Assembly (NCBI GenBank): GCA_963693085.1
Contig: OY856411.1
Location: 67,817,001 to 67,881,000, forward strand
Origin: Alisma plantago-aquatica
Taxonomy: Eukaryota; Streptophyta; Magnoliopsida; Alismatales; Alismataceae
Length of the DNA: 64,000 nt
Direction of reading: 5' to 3'
The notes below the pieces were generated by a model, which did not search any database, had not been told where the DNA came from, and worked only from the letters and a program-made list of their open reading frames with translations. This document shows positions 40,306-52,499 of this stretch, piece by piece. Within the stretch, counting starts at the first letter, position 1. Every line of letters begins with the position of its first letter. A program made the position numbers and the translations under genes.

Positions 40306-41471
40306 TTCATCTAGATCCATTTGGAGGGAAACCCCATATTATAAAGAATAGAGAAAAGAAATTTCCAATAGAACAAATCATAAGATTTTCTAATATCAGC
40401 TTGAATACAAATATTAGAATTATTGGATTTTTTGAAGTCACTTAAGATTTGATTGGATAAGTGGATGGAATCTTTCATACTTCTCCTTTTGAAAAAGTCA
40501 CATTGGTTCCAATCAATAACATTAGGTAGAACAGATTGAAGCCTATTCACCAAAATCTTCACAATGATCTTGTAGAATACATTACATAATGCAATAGGCC
40601 TCTAGTTGGATAACAAGGAAGCGTCAAACTCTTTAGGCAGGAGAAAGATAAAGGTCCTATTCGTCTCCCTAAGCATGATACTATTATCAAAGAATTCACA
40701 AACAATAAGATAGGCATACTCACTAATAGTTGGCCAAGATTTTTTAAAAATGAACCCATTGAACCCATCTGGGCCACGTGCCTTATCTTCATTAAGGTTC
40801 GCAATGACATCATCAACTTCTTTTCTGGTAACTTTCTCAGTAAGAATGATGAAATGTGATTTATAGATATGTGGACCAAATCACTCACCCTCCCATACAC
40901 CTCCATCTGACTCTTTGCAAAACAAATCACAATAAAAGTCCACTATTGTATTTTTTATAATATCTGAATCATAAGATCTTTCCCCAGCTATCATGAAACT
41001 TTTTATAGAGTTTCGATTTCCTCTAGTCCTTAAGGAAGAATAGAAGAACTTAGACTTTAAATTACCTTCTTTCAACCATTGAATTATGGATTTTTTTCTT
41101 AAGAAGGATTCCTCCACAACAACAACCTCCTTAGCAAGTAATCTAAGTCTTTTTGCCTCTTCTCTTTTATCAGCATTCAGATGTTCTAAATTAGTAGCTT
41201 TTTGAGCCTCAAGGGCCATAGCATTTTGTACATTCAAATTCTCAGAAACATACCCAAAAGATTTCTTGTTCCAGACTCTCAATCTACCTTCAAGGTTTTC
41301 CAACTTTCTGTAAAATTTGAACATGGTAAATCCTTCAACCTTAGTCTCCCAGGCTTTCTTTAAAATATCATTAAAGTTAGAATGAGATGTCCAACTATTG
41401 ATGATTCTAAAAGGTGAATTGTATTTCTTTGGTTCACCAATAAACATACTAATTCTTCTATGGTCACTCAC
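40306..41471 (-). pseudogene. LINE fragment (-): ORF2 linker and RT N-terminal half
   Basis: From SDHRRISMFIGEPKKYNSPF (41471, end of the endonuclease domain) through the linker helices (KKSIIQWLKEGNLKSKFFYS) to the RT N-terminus: MKILVNRLQSVLPNVIDWNQ, then ADIRKSYDLFYWKFLF and MGFPSKWI at 40311. There the LINE stops abruptly in the middle of RT. The next residues expected in RT start the plus-strand fragment at 31573. A stop at 40559 and a frame change near 40900 are present. Confidence 0.85.
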
Positions 41472-42330
41472 AGTATTAGAGAAAATTTCGCCATGGAAGG
41501 ATTGAAAGTAGTTCTGAAACTCTGAATTGAAGAGAATTTTGTCGATTCTTGAAGTAATAAAACCATCTCCTTCTTGACGGTTATCCTAGGTGAAGAGAGG
41601 CCCATTAAGTTCAAGATCGAGTAACCCATAGTCCAAAATATAGTTATTAAAGTCTTCCATTGACTTTTTTTGGAGGGTGTCACCCAATTTTCTCCTCTTC
41701 TTTTCTCACAACATTAAAATCTCCAATAAGCATCCAAGGGTGATTAACAAGACTATGGATTCTCTAAATTTTCTTACATTGATTAAATCTATCACTATCA
41801 TCATTCTGACCATAAATTATAGAGACAAAAAAGAGCACTCATCACATTGAATAAAAGCATGAACCATTTGATCATTTTCCGATATTTTGGAAATGATACA
41901 ACTTTTAGGTTTCCAAAGGATAATGACTCTACCTAGAACATGAGAATCTGAGTTAGAAACCCAGTTGAAACCATTAAATTTTTTTGTAGATACTTCACCA
42001 TTTTATTGGTCCTGAGTTTAGATTCATTGATAATTATGATATCACTTCTTGACCTCCTTAGTTCCTCTTGGAAACTTAGAGTTTTGTTGCTAGTACCTCT
42101 GACGTTCCAAGAGGTTATGTGTTAGGATGTATTCATTTTTCAACCTGGATTGTTGGGATGACAACCTCTACATTTCATTGATGATCTCAGGGCCTCCAAA
42201 TTTACTAGACATATGTGAAAATAGTGAGTTGGAAACTATGTGATAAATGCCCACTTGTACTTTGGGGGGGGGGATTGGAACTCTTCTTTTTGCTTGCAAT
42301 TTCTTTAGGAAGATCTTTTTGACACAAATT
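41472..42330 (-). pseudogene. LINE fragment (-): decayed endonuclease domain
   Basis: AP-endonuclease-type domain of ORF2. The segment 41683-41468 (with a frame change) encodes the region between the D-F-N motif and the terminal Ser-Asp-His, which is intact at the head of the next segment. Upstream to about 42330, only decayed pieces are readable on the minus strand. In L1-type elements this domain nicks target DNA. Confidence 0.6.
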
Positions 42331-43620
42331 GGAACTACCAACAAGTGAAATATTATTGAATATAGGGATTGGAGTGGATGGCACATATCTTATCCCCTCC
42401 CCTTACACAGCTTGAGAGCCCTTGGCCTTAATGACAAGTTACAAGCTATATATTTTAGTCATCTCATTAATGTGCACTATAGGCTCATCTTGAAAAAAAT
42501 TCATACTGGGTAGTATCTTCAACAGATTCTGATTCAAGCACAGTTTTGAGAACCTTGTTGTCTTCCTTTCTTAACACAATATTATCTATAATTTTCTCCT
42601 TCCAGACCTTAGAGGTAGAAACTGGATACATTTTGCGATTTTGCAATCTAATTTTGAAAGGATTTCTGTGACGACCCTTGATCATGAAAAAGATCCATCA
42701 TTTTACTTGACTAATAGCAAGCTTCATCTCTGACATGTGGGGTTCCTTTAGTAATAACAAGATCACTAGATTGATTCTTGGGAACACAATCATCATCTCC
42801 AAAAACTCCACATATGGAACAGTTATAAGGATACCATTCATATTCAACATCTATCTCCTAATCAGAACCTCCATTACTTAGAGTAATCTTTTAAGGAAAA
42901 TTGGATTTGCAAAGACATAAGAACTTGTATTCTAGCAAAATTTATCCTTCTGTAGCTTTTAGTTTGAAAATCCATACTCCACAGAGTACCTAGAAATGAA
43001 CCTATTCTCTCGAACATTTTGACACCCCAGAGTTCAAGAGGAAGGTTGTGCAACCTCAACCAAACTGGTCCCTCCAGCAGCCTAGTCTTTACCATTTTAT
43101 TTCTCATTTCCATTTCCTCTGCACCGTAGGTCTATTCACCACATACCACTCTCCCTCTAGAGCATACTATAAGTCATAAAACTCAGCAAATTTGATGGCA
43201 AAAAAACCATCACTGCTGCAAAAGATTACAAACGTTCCCATGGGATTCCAGAGCCTGTTCAAATGATCCACCTAGGAGGGAATATGAGGAACGAAGTCTA
43301 AGATGTAGCCCACTAGGCAACGGTTCCATTTCTCCATATTTTTTGTAGCCTCCTCCTTCGGGTACAGAAGATTCCCTTCAACAACATGGATCTTCTTGCA
43401 ATGTAACAATAATGGACCTTCCCTCTCTATTTTACACTATGCCTGCCAACTTGAGGGACCAAACAGATCACGAGAAACCAAAGGTTGAGCAAGCAAGGAA
43501 TGATCTTCAATCGATCCTTTTATCTTCCAATGTTGAGTGGGCTCCCAGGGAGGCGACCGGGGCATTATGTCGCCTTCCCAATCACCCTACCTCTAGGCAT
43601 CGTGGTCCTTTTTTATATTA
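42331..43620 (-). pseudogene. LINE fragment (-): ORF1 with DUF4283-like domain
   Basis: RNA-binding ORF1 protein of a plant L1 element. On the minus strand, RWNRCLVGYILDFVPHIP-like sequence (about 43340) leads to MRNKMVKTRLLEGPVWLRLH, NLPLELWGVKMFERIGSFLG and YRRINFARIQVL (43113-42880). This is the DUF4283 core (VWLRL-NLPLELW). A degenerate zinc knuckle (CSICGVFG, about 42800-42823) follows. The 5' end of the LINE is near 43620. Frameshifts and stops are present. Confidence 0.75.
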
Positions 43621-44919
43621 AGAATAACCATTGTGATATAACCATAAGTAACTAGTGGTTTCTCTTCTCTAAGACCTTTATCAATTTTACTTAAATTAAA
43701 AATAATGCACTTAGTCACCATAATACAAGTGAATACAAAAAAATTGGAACATTAAATATTTAAGTATAAAGGAACCAAATGTATTGACTTGTGATGGTGT
43801 ATGTAATGAACAAATATTTTTAAAGATTATAATCAAGTATTTAATTTATTTTAAATATGTTTCTTGGATTTAACTCAATGTGAAGGAAATAAATGTAGGT
43901 GATATTAATATATATCTTAATTGGGAACTAACATAGTATACAAAGAAAAAATGAAAAATTATGCATAAATTATTAAAAAAATCCATAGGAATAATACTAT
44001 TCGATAATTTAATGATCTAAAGAGATGGATCCGTGAATACTAACTCTAAAACTTACATGTCAATTTTTGTAACAGAAATACATGAAATATCTTTCAAATA
44101 AATAAATGAATAGGAATGATTGTATATAACTTGACAGACTTATTATAGAAAGACTCAAGAAGATTTAATGGAAATCACAAGAATGTGAGTGGGGAAATTA
44201 GAGGATATTTTAAATTAGTTATGACTGAAGTACCCCTCATTCAGGTTACAAAAACTTAGTAGAACTTTTGTGGATTTTTTGAACTACTTTTAAATTTATG
44301 AAATACTTCTATTCCTTTAAAATTTTATTACTTCTTGATGACATCAGATGTTAGTTAAGTAGTTTTGAACTCAAATTATTCCCTTGATGATAAATTATTG
44401 AAGTTATTCCAAATTTAGAGAATAGAAAATTTTTGAATAAGATGAAATATGATAATCGACCTTCTACTATTTCATAAATTCAAGTTGAAAATTTTATATA
44501 GATATTGATATTAATATGAAGTTAAATAATTTTCTACAAGTATCCCTAGTCAAGATATGTTTAGAATGGTCGATAACGAATGTTCCTAGTTTGTTTTTGT
44601 AGTCATGTTATTACAAGCTCTAGTTCAAATGTTGATATATAATGTACGATGATGAAAGGTAATGTACAATACTAAAAATAATAATAACACTTGTAAGGTA
44701 CCTGAGAAACCATGTTAAATGAAATTCTAGAGAATATGTATTGATTAGGGAAATGTTCTAATGATGATCATTTATATATCATGATGTGAGAATAAGAACT
44801 ATTGTAGTCATTCAATATTATTTGTTGATTTAATCACTATTGTTCTATGGCTACTATAAATTTACCTATCGTATTAATATTGTAGAATTGTACTGTTACA
44901 AGCTATACGATAGTACTTG

Positions 44920-44996
<77 letters not shown>

Positions 44997-47850
44997 TTTT
45001 ATATGAAACATAATTATGAAATATGATTCTATGTGAATCAATAAAAAATAAAAAACCTAATTCTTAATAGAGTTTGATCAAACAACCTGGTGATTTTCAT
45101 CCTCTCCCTAAACCTAAACTAGAACCATAGTAACCATAAATACTCCCAATCAGGGCCAACCATTAGGTAATGAAATCGATGCTCTTGTAGCAGTAAGATG
45201 GGTTATGCAAGGGTTCCCATAATTTTTATAGTTGGTCTCAAAAATCATTTGAAAGTATACATGTACATTCAATGGAAACACACTTGAGTGGGAATGACCA
45301 ATGACTTCATTAATATACTTTTGAGTATGGGGAATCATGTAGTGTTGATCATCTTGTAGCATGAATTCAACTATTTGTATTGTTACTTTCTTGGAGTTAA
45401 AAAACTCAACTCAACAAAAGAATGTCTTATAACTAAAAGTACTTTCTCAATTAAGGAACAACTTAGTACAATCACTCAAAATTGAATTCATTGCAATAAA
45501 CTCTTGCACTTTCCATGAATATTTTTTTCTTAAAGAAAATAATTTATCTCAGAGTAAAATACCATGTTAAGATTGTATTTTCTTCCAACTACATATCTCT
45601 TGACTTCAATTTTTATTAGATTTATGTTTCCATACTAGTAAAAAATCCTCAAAGTTTTTTCCTTGAAGCAAACAAATTGTTGACACAACTACCTACAAAT
45701 CTTTACTTTCCCATGAATATTAAAATAACTTTCCCCAAGTAAAATTTTCTCATAAAGCCCATAGCTAGCAAAGAATTTGTTACTTCCAAGTGGAGGTTTC
45801 CGAATCAACAATTTATATACCATGAAGAAAAAGTTTTGTTCTTTATTTAATGGATATGGATGACTTTTTAGTCACTATTTTGATCTAATAGAAAAAATAA
45901 ATTTATACGGTGCAAATTGAAAAGTTGTTTCTCCTTCTTGTTGTCTTACCCATTTACCTATGCAAATATAAATTATTCAATTTATATGGTGCAATTTAAC
46001 AACACTTTTAACTATTTTCACCTCCAAACCCTTTACCTATGCAAATATAAATAAAGAAGACTTTTTGTAATGTTTGTTCTCTCTTCTCCTTCTTGTCCCC
46101 TTCACATACTACTTTTTCATGTGTACATAACACAATCATAATGATTCAAAGAATCATTGAACGTTGGTGCTACTTTTGACACATCTTTCTTACCCAACTT
46201 ATGGCACGTTGTCAATAATGTTTGATATTGGAACCTTCAATGACTATGTTCAATTTTTTGCTTCTTCCATCCACTTTTCCCACCCATTATAGTCATTTCT
46301 CATCATCCCTATGGTAATATATCTTCAATGTCTTGTCTTTAATATTTATAAATCACTTTCATCTTAGTCAAGGCTCAAATCCCCTCCTAGTCAAGCCTAG
46401 ACCTATTTATGGTTTGATCCATTGCATGAAATTATACATATTCTTGGATGAGTCATTTGATATCCAAAGAAAACTATATTTTCAATCTTAAAATACAAAA
46501 CCAAACTTACAACATGAGGAACCTACTCTCTTTTTTCCTCTCACATAGAAAATGTTGATTCGTGCAATGTAATTTTTGATATTATGCATCCAATGTAGCA
46601 AGAATGTGTAGAACATGTGGATAGTTGTGATATGTAGATTACGTCACAACATGCTACTGAGGAACAATATGCAATTAAAAGACTATGAAGAACTTCATTA
46701 ACTTCCCTTATATTTATTTTAGGAGGTGTTTGTGATCTTAACATCGAGCATTTTGAAGAATTATAGTCATTTTGGTAGTTCAAAGTGCAATCGATCATGT
46801 TATAGTTGCATCTTTTTAGTTTGCAAATGTACGTCAAAGAGAATTCAAATTGTATCGAACATTCTTTAGGGATTATAAGACTGTATCTGTTTTTCATGTA
46901 TGTAAGTAAAATTTGACAATGTCAAGGATCGCTACTCAAAACTATTGTTGGACATTAGATAAAAAAATTGTATAAGCACATTGTGGATACATGATTTTAA
47001 AGAATATAAAAAATATTAAAATAATTAGAAATAAAAATATTAACTATAAAAAAATCTTAGTGACACAAAAAATATGGTAGTTTGGATATGAACATATCTT
47101 TATGCACTTATGTATACTGGGTTTTCAATTGATTAAAAAATTTACGAATGTGCTACAATTAGCTTGATGTAATCTTCCTAATGTAGGTGTAAAATTCATT
47201 ACTCTGATGTATTAGAAGTTTTTTATATAATGTTAAAAATATATGATCATTTCATTGATGTAATATATAGATTTAATGTATTCAAAGGCGGTTCCACTCT
47301 ATACAGCTACCTAAAACAAATGGACCCGAGGGGAAACATTTTAGGTATAAAACAAGAGAAAAGATGATCCCATCCATATATGCGAGGGAACTAAAGATAT
47401 AATAATCATGTATATGTAATAAGGAATCTCCCATTAATGTCAATATGACTAGTATCTCAAAATATTGAACCATTGACATCATTTACTACCTAGAATATAA
47501 CCATATGGAGTTTCAAAAACACTTTGATGGTAGTAGTTGATAAATAATGGATATGCATTGAAACTCAAAAGAAAAATGATGAGAGGGAAGAAAAACACTT
47601 TTGATGGATGATCTCATGATACTCAATTCTAACTCTATTGAATCATTTCAAAATCTATATAAATGACATGCATATTTGTTTCATCTATCTAATTCATTTC
47701 CTAGATATGGATATAATTTGTTTCCTTGGAGCGGTTAAGCGAGAAATGATCGTTAAAAGGTAATTCAAACTTGACTCTCTTCATTGGGGAACACCCGAAT
47801 TTCTCAACCCACTATCCCTCACCAACAACACACACATATATGCATATGTA
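43621..47850. other. AT-rich intergenic DNA, no gene recognised
   Basis: About 4.2 kb of very AT-rich sequence. The minus-strand frames at 45150-45362, 46541-46897 and 47282-47482 show no motif I know. There is one (TA)n run at 44933-44993. It may be old transposon remains, but I cannot assign them. Confidence 0.5.
44933..44993. repeat. (TA)n microsatellite
   Basis: A pure TA run of about 61 bases in unassigned AT-rich DNA, unrelated to the AT runs in the Tekay LTRs. Confidence 0.95.
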
Positions 47851-48008
47851 TGGGATTATTAGAGAACGATTTCTCCTCCCCTCTCCCATGCCCGTAGTGG
47901 AGGCTGAATGCCTGGGAGGGTGGTATATCAAGGCGGAAACTGAGATTCAAACACGGGTCCCTTCGTTAGGGGACACTCTGATTGACCACTTGAGCCACTC
48001 CTTGTCGA
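47851..48008 (-). mobile_element. tRNA-derived SINE, copy a
   Basis: On the minus strand it starts near GACAAGGAGTGGCTCAAGTGG, with a perfect pol III box A (TGGCTCAAGTGG, near 47986-47997). A weakened box B follows (GTTTGAATC, near 47943), then a body with CCACCCTCCC and a 3' hairpin (GAGAA-AUCG-UUCUC as RNA). It ends AATCCCA and passes into a short ATACATATG-type tail. Length is about 158 bases. It is the leftmost unit of the LINE/SINE train. Confidence 0.8.
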
Positions 48009-48030
48009 CACATATATACATATGAATGTA

Positions 48031-48146
48031 TGGGATTAAGAGAGGCATTCTCTCCCCTTCTTCCATGCCATGTGACAGTTGGGATTTGACATGGCTCCCT
48101 TTGTTAGAAGACATTGTACTTGACCACTTGAGTCACTCCTGTTGGA
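48031..48146 (-). mobile_element. tRNA-derived SINE, copy b (internal deletion)
   Basis: Same family as copy a, from the terminal TGGGATTAAG at 48031 to CACTCCTGTTGGA. It lacks about 40 bases of the body (the GGAGGGTGGTAAAT part). Its 3' hairpin is of the second type (GAGAG-AAUGC-CUCUC as RNA). TATG-like sequence flanks both sides. Confidence 0.78.
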
Positions 48147-48154
48147 TGTATGTA

Positions 48155-48240
48155 TGGGATTAAGAGAGAAAGATTTCTCCCCCCCCCCCCCACTTCCACG
48201 CCCATGGCGGAGGTCGAATGCCTGAGAGGGTGGTAAATTT
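48155..48240 (-). mobile_element. SINE copy c, 5'-truncated
   Basis: Only the 3' 85 bases of the SINE (hairpin plus body to GGGTGGTAAAT), with a C run near 48180. It joins LINE D directly, without TATG repeats. Confidence 0.75.
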
Positions 48241-50560
48241 TATTCCGATCTTTTCTCCCACAATAAATTGGAGAAAAACAAAATACATGTAACCAACACT
48301 ACACACTTACAACTCCAACATGCCTTTTATCTACTTTCTATATTTCTTTTCTCTACATATTTATATTATGCATTTACAAACTTTTAAAACTATACTATCA
48401 GTTGCCACACTTTATCCTCCATGTATTCTATTGTTTAACTCTTTCCATTCACAACTAAAAATAATAGTTTTTCTTTATCTTGTTTACACATCACCAAGGT
48501 CTCCATCAAATCCTCTTGTATCTACAATTTTATATTCCACTCCTTTTGCGTCTTTTTTGAAATACTCTTCATGAATTCACAAGCACCAAAAAGATGGTTC
48601 TGATTTTCAGCACCCTTTCTACAAAGAATGCATGTCTTCTCCATTTCTATATCTTCTCCAATGCGGCCAATGCTCCCTGTATAGCCTTATACATGCATCA
48701 TCTCCACTTAGGAGTATATCAAATGAACCATATGATTTTCCCCATCTTGTCTTATTCCCATTCTTCCTTATTATGTCCCATTTATATATTCTCATCTCTA
48801 CATTTCCATCCCTCTTCACAAGGTGCAAAGAGATTTTTTACCTCTTGAAATAGTGAAGCCATCATACTAATTGTCCTGGAGTATCCTTCTCTAATTTTTG
48901 TATTGAAGTACAATCCTATTGGATATCTCTATCTCATCCATCTTCCCCATACAAAATTGTTTGCTTGGTACTTGATGATCCTGCTTAAGGTGCCCCATCA
49001 TGCTATGTCATGTACGTTCTTTAATCCCAATCTCCCCTCTTCCTTGAGAAGTGTCTCTACACCATATCTCATAGGATGGTAGTCACCTCCCTACACAAAA
49101 TCTACAATTCTCATCTTCGTTCCCTCCAAGATGGGTGTTAGTGTCTTCCCTTGTTGCACCCAAAAAGTAAGTAGTCCTTCAACTATTGAGGCAATTAAGG
49201 TTGTTCTCTCAGCCATGGATGTCTTCTATATTGACCATCTACATTGCATATCCTCTAGTCTACTGTTGCACCCTAACAAATCCTTCACCATCAAGTCCCT
49301 GCAAAATCCTTCACCATCAAATTCCCACATGCTTATGAGAACCTCAAGTATTTTTTTGGTAGTGTCCCTAGTTCAACTCCCAATTCCTTCATCAGGTTGT
49401 TCTTCATCCCCATTGCATTTTGGAAAAAAAACAATTGTGTTTTGTTGTGTTAACTCGAATCCCCATCTGTTCTCCAAAACCCTAAAGAATCATCTTCATT
49501 TCCTACATAACCCTTGGTTTTGCCTCCACAAAATCTAGTCATCATCTATAAAAATAATGTGGCTCGTGATCTTTATATATTGTATTGTCTATCTTTTAAT
49601 CATTTTTTTCTTTGTTGCTTCCTCCATTTTCCTAGTGAAGTATTCCATGACAATGGTAAATAAGAGAAATGACTGAGGATCATCTCACCTGAGTGTGTTG
49701 ACAGTTTTAATTAGCCCACTAGAAATGCCATTCACAAGAATTGAGAAGCTAGTAGTTTCCACACGCTGTTGCATCCATCTTATCCAGATGTCATCGAAAC
49801 TCGTATGCTTATTATCCAACACAGTTTCTCCCATCTAAAATTGTCATATGACTTTGAGATATCTAGCTTTACACAAGCCTTTCTGCTGCCCCTTTGTACA
49901 TTAAATCCAGAAGGAACTCCCCTATCAAGAGAGCGGAATCACTAATATTTCTTCCTACAACAAAATCCTCTTGATTCTCCAAGATGATATAATGGAGAAC
50001 CATCCCAAATATTGCTCATAGGATTTTTTCACTAATCTTGTATTAAATAGAGTAGTAAGCAATTGGTATGAGATCCGTAAGTGAAGCCCTCACTTTCTAT
50101 TTTGGTATGAGAACAAGGAAAGCATGGTTGACTTGTCACACCATCTTACCTCCTTTGATAAACCACTTCACTTACTCAATCAAGTTGTCTTTAGTAATGT
50201 GCCATACCTTCCTGTAGAAGAAAATGTTAAATCAATCTGGTCCCAGTGACTTATCAGTTTTGATGCACCATAGTTTTTCCTTAATTTCATGTTCATTCAC
50301 TTCCTTAGTCAGAATATTAGTGTGTGCTTGTGATTCTTTCTCTACATTCCATGTTCTCCTCACTTGTCTCCTCAGAAAAATCTTTATTGCATATATTTGT
50401 GTTGAATATGATTGCTTGTTCCTCTATATCTTCCTATTTTTTCACAACTTTCCCCTCATTGTCTACTAGCTCTGCAATAATGTTATTTGCCTCTCTCCTT
50501 TTGACTGTTGCATGATAGAGTTTTGTGTTCTTGTCCCCATCAGTCAATCATCTTTCTCTA
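48241..50560 (-). mobile_element. LINE D (-), heavily decayed ORF2 and 3'UTR
   Basis: A minus-strand L1-clade LINE. The left end (ATTCCGATC) is the remnant of the conserved 3' hairpin of this LINE family. The 3'UTR is at 48241-48330, and zf-RVT and thumb regions follow (about 48600-49240). RT is decayed: near 49690-49800 the minus strand gives ILVNG- and MEYFTRKME-like peptides. It aligns by eye along its length with LINE G at 57287-59160. It is 5'-truncated at about 50560, in the ORF2 linker. No long intact frame remains. Confidence 0.75.
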
Positions 50561-50578
50561 TATGTATGTATATATGTA

Positions 50579-50720
50579 TGGGATTAAGAGATACATTCTC
50601 TTCCCCTCTCCCACGCCTGTGGCGAAGGCTGAATGCTTGGGAGGGTGGTAACTGATATTTGAACTTGTGTCCCTTTATTAGGAGACACAATTCTTGACCA
50701 CTTGAGCCACTCCATGTCGA
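50579..50720 (-). mobile_element. tRNA-derived SINE, copy d
   Basis: From the terminal TGGGATTAAG through body and box region to CACTCCATGTCGA. Box A (TGGCTCAAGTGG on the minus strand) is intact near 50697-50710; box B is weakened (GTTCAAATA). TATG repeats lie on both sides, so it is inserted between LINE D and SINE e at microsatellite. Confidence 0.8.
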
Positions 50721-50737
50721 ATTTATGTATGTATGTA

Positions 50738-50808
50738 TGGAATTAATAGAGGCATTCTCTCATCCTCTACCATGCCCATGGCGGAGGTCAAACCCCCGAG
50801 AGGGTGCG
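50738..50808 (-). mobile_element. SINE copy e, 5'-truncated
   Basis: The 3' 70 bases of the SINE (TGGAATTAATAG hairpin, then GGCGGAGGTC and GAGAGGGTG), preceded by (TATG)n and joined directly to the Copia fragment. Confidence 0.72.
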
Positions 50809-50809
50809 C

Positions 50810-51650
50810 GAATGCATATGGCATCTATCCATGTGTTCCTATTCTTCATAAGCATTGGGACACTAGGCTCCTGAGAGACTAACTCCATGGAACATGAACA
50901 CAATTTCTCTCATTGAGTCTTGCATGTTGAACCCTTCAACATCATGCCAATGTATGTGTCAACATGCTTTCTAGATCTATCTTTACATATATCAATTGTC
51001 TCATAGAATGCTTCACCTAAACCCTTCAGAGAAGGTACTTTCCTTGCCATGTTTTATCATTTGCAGGATAAGGACATCATTACCCATCATTATGTGGAAT
51101 ATAAAAATATGCTCCCACTAATTGTTTTGTAATCACAGAGTCCATCTTCATTCTAACTCAAGTCAAACCCTTTGACTATCTTGTCAAATAGAAGATTCCA
51201 GCTCTGAGATGCTTTCTTCAATCCACAGATTGACTTTTGTAGCTTATAGACTTTATTTGAATTAATGGATCTATAAACCATTAGGTTGTATAATATACAT
51301 ATCCTCTTAATTATTCCAATTAAGGAATGCATTTTAACATCCATACTTCAAATCTCACAGTCATACTAAGATACAACCGAAAGCATGATCCATATGAATT
51401 TAAACAAGGTAATTGGTGAAAATACTTCATCATGTTAAACACATTGAACTTGTTTGAAACTCTTTGCATCCAATTAACCTTTCCATTTTGGTCTTCTTAC
51501 AAAACCCAAATGCACCCTATGGGTTTTACCCCTTCAGGTGGATCTAGAAAAGTCATACCTTGTTGGTATACACAAAGTCCATCTTTGATCCCATGGCCTG
51601 AAGTCATTTCTCAAATTTTGGTCCCTCAATAGTTTCTAGGTAGGTTGTTG
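50810..51650 (-). pseudogene. Copia RT fragment
   Basis: On the minus strand, 51344-51153 encodes a Copia RT core: MDVKMHSLIG, NKVYKLQKSICGLKKASQSW and FDKIVKGFD. Upstream (51640-51360) the RT N-terminus is decayed (WLEAM- and KPIGC-like). Downstream (51130-50815) lies the region up to the HG-LS motif, decayed. It is homologous to 39610-40305, so both come from one Copia family. It has no LTR and is a bounded piece within the LINE/SINE train. Confidence 0.75.
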
Positions 51651-51666
51651 ACTCATCTCTATGATC

Positions 51667-51688
51667 TGGGATTCGAACCCGGGTCCCT
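51667..51688 (-). mobile_element. SINE scrap containing box B
   Basis: A 22-base piece matching the SINE around box B, with a perfect GGTTCGAATCC on the minus strand. It is followed by the (TATG)n tail of LINE E1. Confidence 0.5.
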
Positions 51689-52090
51689 ATGTATGTATGT
51701 ATCGGAATCAGGTCAATATATTCCGACTTCCCCCCTACAACTGTACGAGGGTCAAGAGTTACATATAGCCCTATGCTCTCTATACAATGTGTACGTGAGC
51801 AACTCACCCGACTAGCTTACATGTAATCTCTTTTTCACATTTTTACAAATATTTGCAGCAATAGAACTCACACTACTATCTACTCCTCTATGCTTACGAG
51901 TGTTTCTTTCATTCCAAACATAGAAGCACAAGGCAGCAAAAAGAATCAGCTTCTTCTCCTCATTGGCACATCGTTTGACCGTCTTTTTTAAGTCTGCATT
52001 CAACTCTATATTCAGCAAGAATTATTTGCAAATAATCTCCCATAAGTTCTTCATAAAGGTGCAGCAACCGAATAAATGACTATAGGATTC
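51689..52090 (-). mobile_element. LINE E1 (-), short 5'-truncated copy
   Basis: Its 3' end has the (TATG)n tail (51689-51701), the hairpin TCGGAAT with ATTCCGA (about 51702-51726) and a 3'UTR. The C-terminus of ORF2 is at 52018-51812 (LILFAALCFYVWNERNTRKH, ICKNVKKRLHVS). It is truncated at 52090, directly against the (TATG)n tail of LINE E2. Confidence 0.85.
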
Positions 52091-52499
52091 ATGTATGTAT
52101 GTATGTGTGTATGTATGTATGTATGCATGTATGTATGTTTATCTCGGAATCAGGTAAATATATTCTGACTTCCCCCTAAAAATATAAGAGGTCAAGAGTT
52201 ACATATAGCCCAAGCGCCACACAACAAAAAACAAAGTGACAACTCACTCATCTATCTAATGTGTAATTTACGTTTAACTCATTTACAAATATTTACATAA
52301 ATAACCCTTGCATTTGTGGTTGAGCTACTGTGTCTCCATAAATTCATTTCCTTGCAAATATGGTATCCAAGAGCAGAAAATAGTAGTCTCCTTTTGTCAC
52401 TTTTCCCACAACTAGTAAGCATTATTTGTGGCTCCACTTTCAACTGTATATTCAGTTTGAAATCTTCACGTAAGCATTAAAAATTCACAAACTTCCTTG

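Noticed and set aside
31573..43620. Twin-priming inversion of a LINE
   Set aside because: Twin priming places the inverted 5' part upstream of the 3' part. Here the 3' part lies on the outer left and the 5' part on the outer right, with 6.6 kb of other elements between.
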